The notes beneath the pieces are model-generated. The model saw only the letters and a list, made by a program, of their open reading frames with translations, was not told the DNA's origin and did no database searches. A DNA stretch of 64,000 nucleotides, from assembly GCF_036327415.1 (NCBI RefSeq), contig NZ_CP123961.1, positions 1-64,000 on the forward strand. Reading direction: 5' to 3'. Position 1 is the first letter of the stretch. Each line of letters opens with the position of its first letter. The translations under genes and the position numbers were made by a program. This DNA comes from Bartonella grahamii subsp. shimonis (GTDB lineage: Bacteria > Pseudomonadota > Alphaproteobacteria > Rhizobiales > Rhizobiaceae). Of this stretch, positions 61,828 to 64,000 are shown one piece after another.

Positions 61828-64000
61828 CTACCTTGGTGTACTCAGCATATTAAATTGACCAGCCAATGCTTTTCCTCCTCCTCCAAGCAACGAAGCCAAA
61901 AATTGGTTCACCCACTCTTTTGTAACGTATCCGCGATTATGCGCTGTCACCATGCTTTGAATGAGCTCTACAATTTTATCATTGGAAATTTTTGAACCAC
62001 CTGTTAATAACTTGACGATATCCTTTTCAATGCGTTGACGCTCTCTTAAAGCCGCTTCTTTGAAGGGAATAGAAGAAGCCTTCACCGCTGCTTTTCCAAC
62101 CTGCAAGGCTGCATCTTGGGTACTGGTAGGCATATGCATATTATGCGTAAAAGATATCTCTTTATTCGCTATACGATTGGGTATTCTGTTATAAAGATCT
62201 GCATAATTGGCTTCTTTATTGACAACCTTCTTAACAGCAGAAGCTTTATCTGCTCCGTAAATCTTTGCAAATCTTTCATAAAGATCATCCGTATCAAAAA
62301 TCTCTTTTGCTTTGGAGACTTTATCTGTCGTTTGCCTCATGCCCTCGAAAAGTTCTCCCCTTGATCCCTTTTTAAAGTATTTTTGTTGTCCCTCTGGTAA
62401 TTCATCAAAAATTTTACTGAATTCATCCTTATTAACCGACTTGCTAAGGATTTTGGAGCCTGCATCCATGGCGTCTACACGTGCACTATATTGATGATAC
62501 AATGCCCGTCCTTTCTTATATTCAGACGATATATCATCCATAAGCTCTAACAATTTTTTCCGGATACCTAATAAGGTACGAACTTTGCTATCATCTCTCA
62601 TGTTCCTTGCTGTATCTGTCATAAAACGAAGTTTACGCTGCGTTTCATGAAGAAGCCCCATGTTCGGTTTTTCTTTAAGGAGACTAAACTTTTGAGACGA
62701 AAACGGACTGACTTTGTTCCCACCACTCGTGAACTCCTTTAATCCTTCGTCATAAGCTTGTTTAAAATAAGGACGCTCCATTAATTCATTAAGAGCACCA
62801 TAATATTTTTCTCCTATCGGCGTTTTCTTGGCTATTTCGTAAAGACTATCTGTCGCTGCTTTCTTGCTTGCAATAAGATCATCTTTTAAACCTGTGACAT
62901 TTTGACGAGGAACAAAGTGTTCATCTGCTGCCTGATGAATACGCTCCCCTCCTCCCAGCGCTCTCGCGGCGGCTCTTTCGATAAAATCAAGGGAAGCATC
63001 CGGATTTTTCCTTGAGAGTTCAAACACTAAATCCTGTAAAATTGGGCTGTGATCTACAACATAATCTGTAGGACTTTTGGAACGACCAAAAGATTTTCCA
63101 AGCTCTTCAGAAGCATCATTGCTTAAATGCTTACTAATTTCTCTTAACACGTCTTTTGAAATACCTTGCTTATGAGAAGGGGAAAGAAGTCTTCGTATTC
63201 CGCCGACAGTAGAACCAAGCGCGGAACCAACTAAGCTCCCAACCGCTGTGCCTGCTGCTCCCAATCCTCCACCAACTGCTGCACTTGTAAGCCTACTACC
63301 AAACCCCTCTCCTTCACCTGCTCCATGTGCTGCACCAGATGCCGCACCAACTTTAAGCAAATGAGGAAGTGTTGTGTTTTTCGTGATACCTAAAAATGGG
63401 CTTGCCTTTTCGCCTACATATCGCCCCGCTCTTCCTACCGGCGTTTGCCCCGCTTTCAAAAAGGCTTGACCTAATTTTGAAGCAACATGAGGCGCTACCC
63501 TTCCAACAAGCCCTGCAACCGCTCCTGTTCCTAACGTCGCAAGTGAAGGGAGTGCCGAACCTAAAGCATTTCCACCTAAAGACGTCCAATAATGCGCATT
63601 GCTTACCCTACGTTGATAATCACGTAATTTATTGACTGCTTTGTCATACTTATCTTCGTATTTTTTATCTCCAGATAACCAATATCCGATAAGTCCCTTT
63701 CCAAAAGCCTTTAGTGCATTCTCATTCTCATCATCACGTCCTGCCGCTGTAATCCCCGCAATTTCATCATCTAAATTAAAACTCAAACCATGCTTTAAAG
63801 AGTTCCAAAAAGCTTCACTTTGCGTGATTTCTGGAGACTGTTGAGCATTTTCATAATCTGTAAAAGACGAGGTATTTGGAATAATATCAACCAATTTGTA
63901 TTCTTTAAGCCAATCCGGTACAGGTTGATTTTTATTACCTTCAAAACCTGTGGAAGTCGAATTATTTGGAATAATGTCAACTAATCTGTATTTTTTAAGC
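61828..64000 (-). CDS. large phage structural or ejection-type protein, start beyond the window
   Basis: At least 720 residues are visible and the frame stays open to the right edge. Two copies of a short motif, (W)LK-E/K-Y-x-LVDIIPN, occur near the visible N-terminus (about 63963-64000 and 63880-63911) with a polar spacer between them. A Gly/Ala-rich amphipathic or membrane-active region follows (ALGSALPSLATLGTGAVAGL; AAVGGGLGAAGTAVGSLVGS), then long charged helices. This architecture is typical of podophage internal or ejection proteins acting with the transglycosylase, but I do not recognise a specific family. Confidence 0.65.
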   Translation of the reverse strand, partial: LKKYRLVDIIPNNSTSTGFEGNKNQPVPDWLKEYKLVDIIPNTSSFTDYENAQQSPEITQSEAFWNSLKHGLSFNLDDEIAGITAAGRDDENENALKAFGKGLIGYWLSGDKKYEDKYDKAVNKLRDYQRRVSNAHYWTSLGGNALGSALPSLATLGTGAVAGLVGRVAPHVASKLGQAFLKAGQTPVGRAGRYVGEKASPFLGITKNTTLPHLLKVGAASGAAHGAGEGEGFGSRLTSAAVGGGLGAAGTAVGSLVGSALGSTVGGIRRLLSPSHKQGISKDVLREISKHLSNDASEELGKSFGRSKSPTDYVVDHSPILQDLVFELSRKNPDASLDFIERAAARALGGGERIHQAADEHFVPRQNVTGLKDDLIASKKAATDSLYEIAKKTPIGEKYYGALNELMERPYFKQAYDEGLKEFTSGGNKVSPFSSQKFSLLKEKPNMGLLHETQRKLRFMTDTARNMRDDSKVRTLLGIRKKLLELMDDISSEYKKGRALYHQYSARVDAMDAGSKILSKSVNKDEFSKIFDELPEGQQKYFKKGSRGELFEGMRQTTDKVSKAKEIFDTDDLYERFAKIYGADKASAVKKVVNKEANYADLYNRIPNRIANKEISFTHNMHMPTSTQDAALQVGKAAVKASSIPFKEAALRERQRIEKDIVKLLTGGSKISNDKIVELIQSMVTAHNRGYVTKEWVNQFLASLLGGGGKALAGQFNMLSTPR

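Noticed and set aside
51640..64000. Complete diversity-generating retroelement
   Set aside because: No reverse transcriptase, accessory protein or template repeat could be found in this window, only the Mtd-like target-type protein.
51640..64000. Assignment of the phage block to the Bartonella gene transfer agent
   Set aside because: No capsid, portal or terminase gene lies in the window, so the block cannot be assigned to the gene transfer agent or to an ordinary prophage.

Overview
The window looks like a chromosome segment of Bartonella, probably a rodent-associated lineage. The evidence is low GC, a CIRCE-controlled groES-groEL pair, a class II fumarase, a haemin-binding (Hbp/Pap31-type) outer membrane protein, YopJ-family genes, prophage pieces and very abundant tandem repeats. 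The species cannot be fixed from sequence alone.

Layout. Positions 0-22.5 kb: after one small secreted or membrane orphan (477-800), almost everything lies on the minus strand and belongs to one repetitive family of small membrane proteins. They are built from two modules. Module A is a membrane segment followed by a basic helix of the type F-K/I-R-x-x-L-Y-x-x-V. Module B is a basic helix, two membrane segments and a KK-I-x-x-L-E-E-A-I-x-Q-R helix. The modules occur alone, as A-B or B-A fusions, or with A fused to a soluble C domain of about 300 residues. Many copies are tandem-duplicated or decayed. The block is interrupted at 7.8-9.5 kb by a GC-rich 23-26 bp tandem array, at 10.05-11.1 kb by a flavin reductase plus Rossmann-type gene pair, and at 12.2-14.1 kb by a repeat array made partly from broken module A ends.

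Positions 22.5-32 kb: mostly non-coding, with one AT-hook-like orphan (24.8 kb), a 543-bp direct duplication, two YopJ-type acetyltransferase genes (the second frameshifted just after its catalytic Cys) and a complex repeat array of about 150-230 bp units (30.2-31.9 kb). Positions 32.0-33.3 kb: an orphan phage lysis cassette (GH24 endolysin, nested Rz/Rz1-type spanins, small membrane protein).

Positions 34.4-40.1 kb: apparently an imported and decaying island. It holds about 60 copies of a 16-19 bp repeat, an IS1595/ISXO2-type transposase relic, a small DUF6471-like protein behind a near-perfect promoter with two dyads, an EcoRI-type adenine methyltransferase broken by frameshifts, small unknown ORFs, and a DUF262-HNH nuclease of the GmrSD/restriction type. 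Positions 40.8-49.2 kb: groESL, fumC and an hbp gene. Here the 3' ends of groEL (four extra copies) and fumC (two extra copies) are tandemly amplified, and groEL carries a 1-base deletion that replaces its GGM tail.

Positions 51.6-64 kb: a minus-strand prophage late region, read from the right edge leftwards. It contains a large structural or ejection-type protein (open at the window edge), a lytic transglycosylase, three tandem tail-collar proteins, a small protein, a 1200-residue tail fibre, another small protein, a second lysis cassette and a Dam-type methyltransferase. The fibre ends in a domain closely resembling Mtd, the receptor-binding C-type-lectin protein of Bordetella phage BPP-1 that is diversified by a retroelement. 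No reverse transcriptase or template repeat was seen here.

The strongest candidates for something new are the shuffled A/B/C membrane family, the Mtd-like fibre with three paired collar proteins, and the repeated amplification of gene 3' ends. Many single-base frameshifts appear (groEL, second yopJ, the island genes); whether they are biological or sequencing errors cannot be decided from the sequence.
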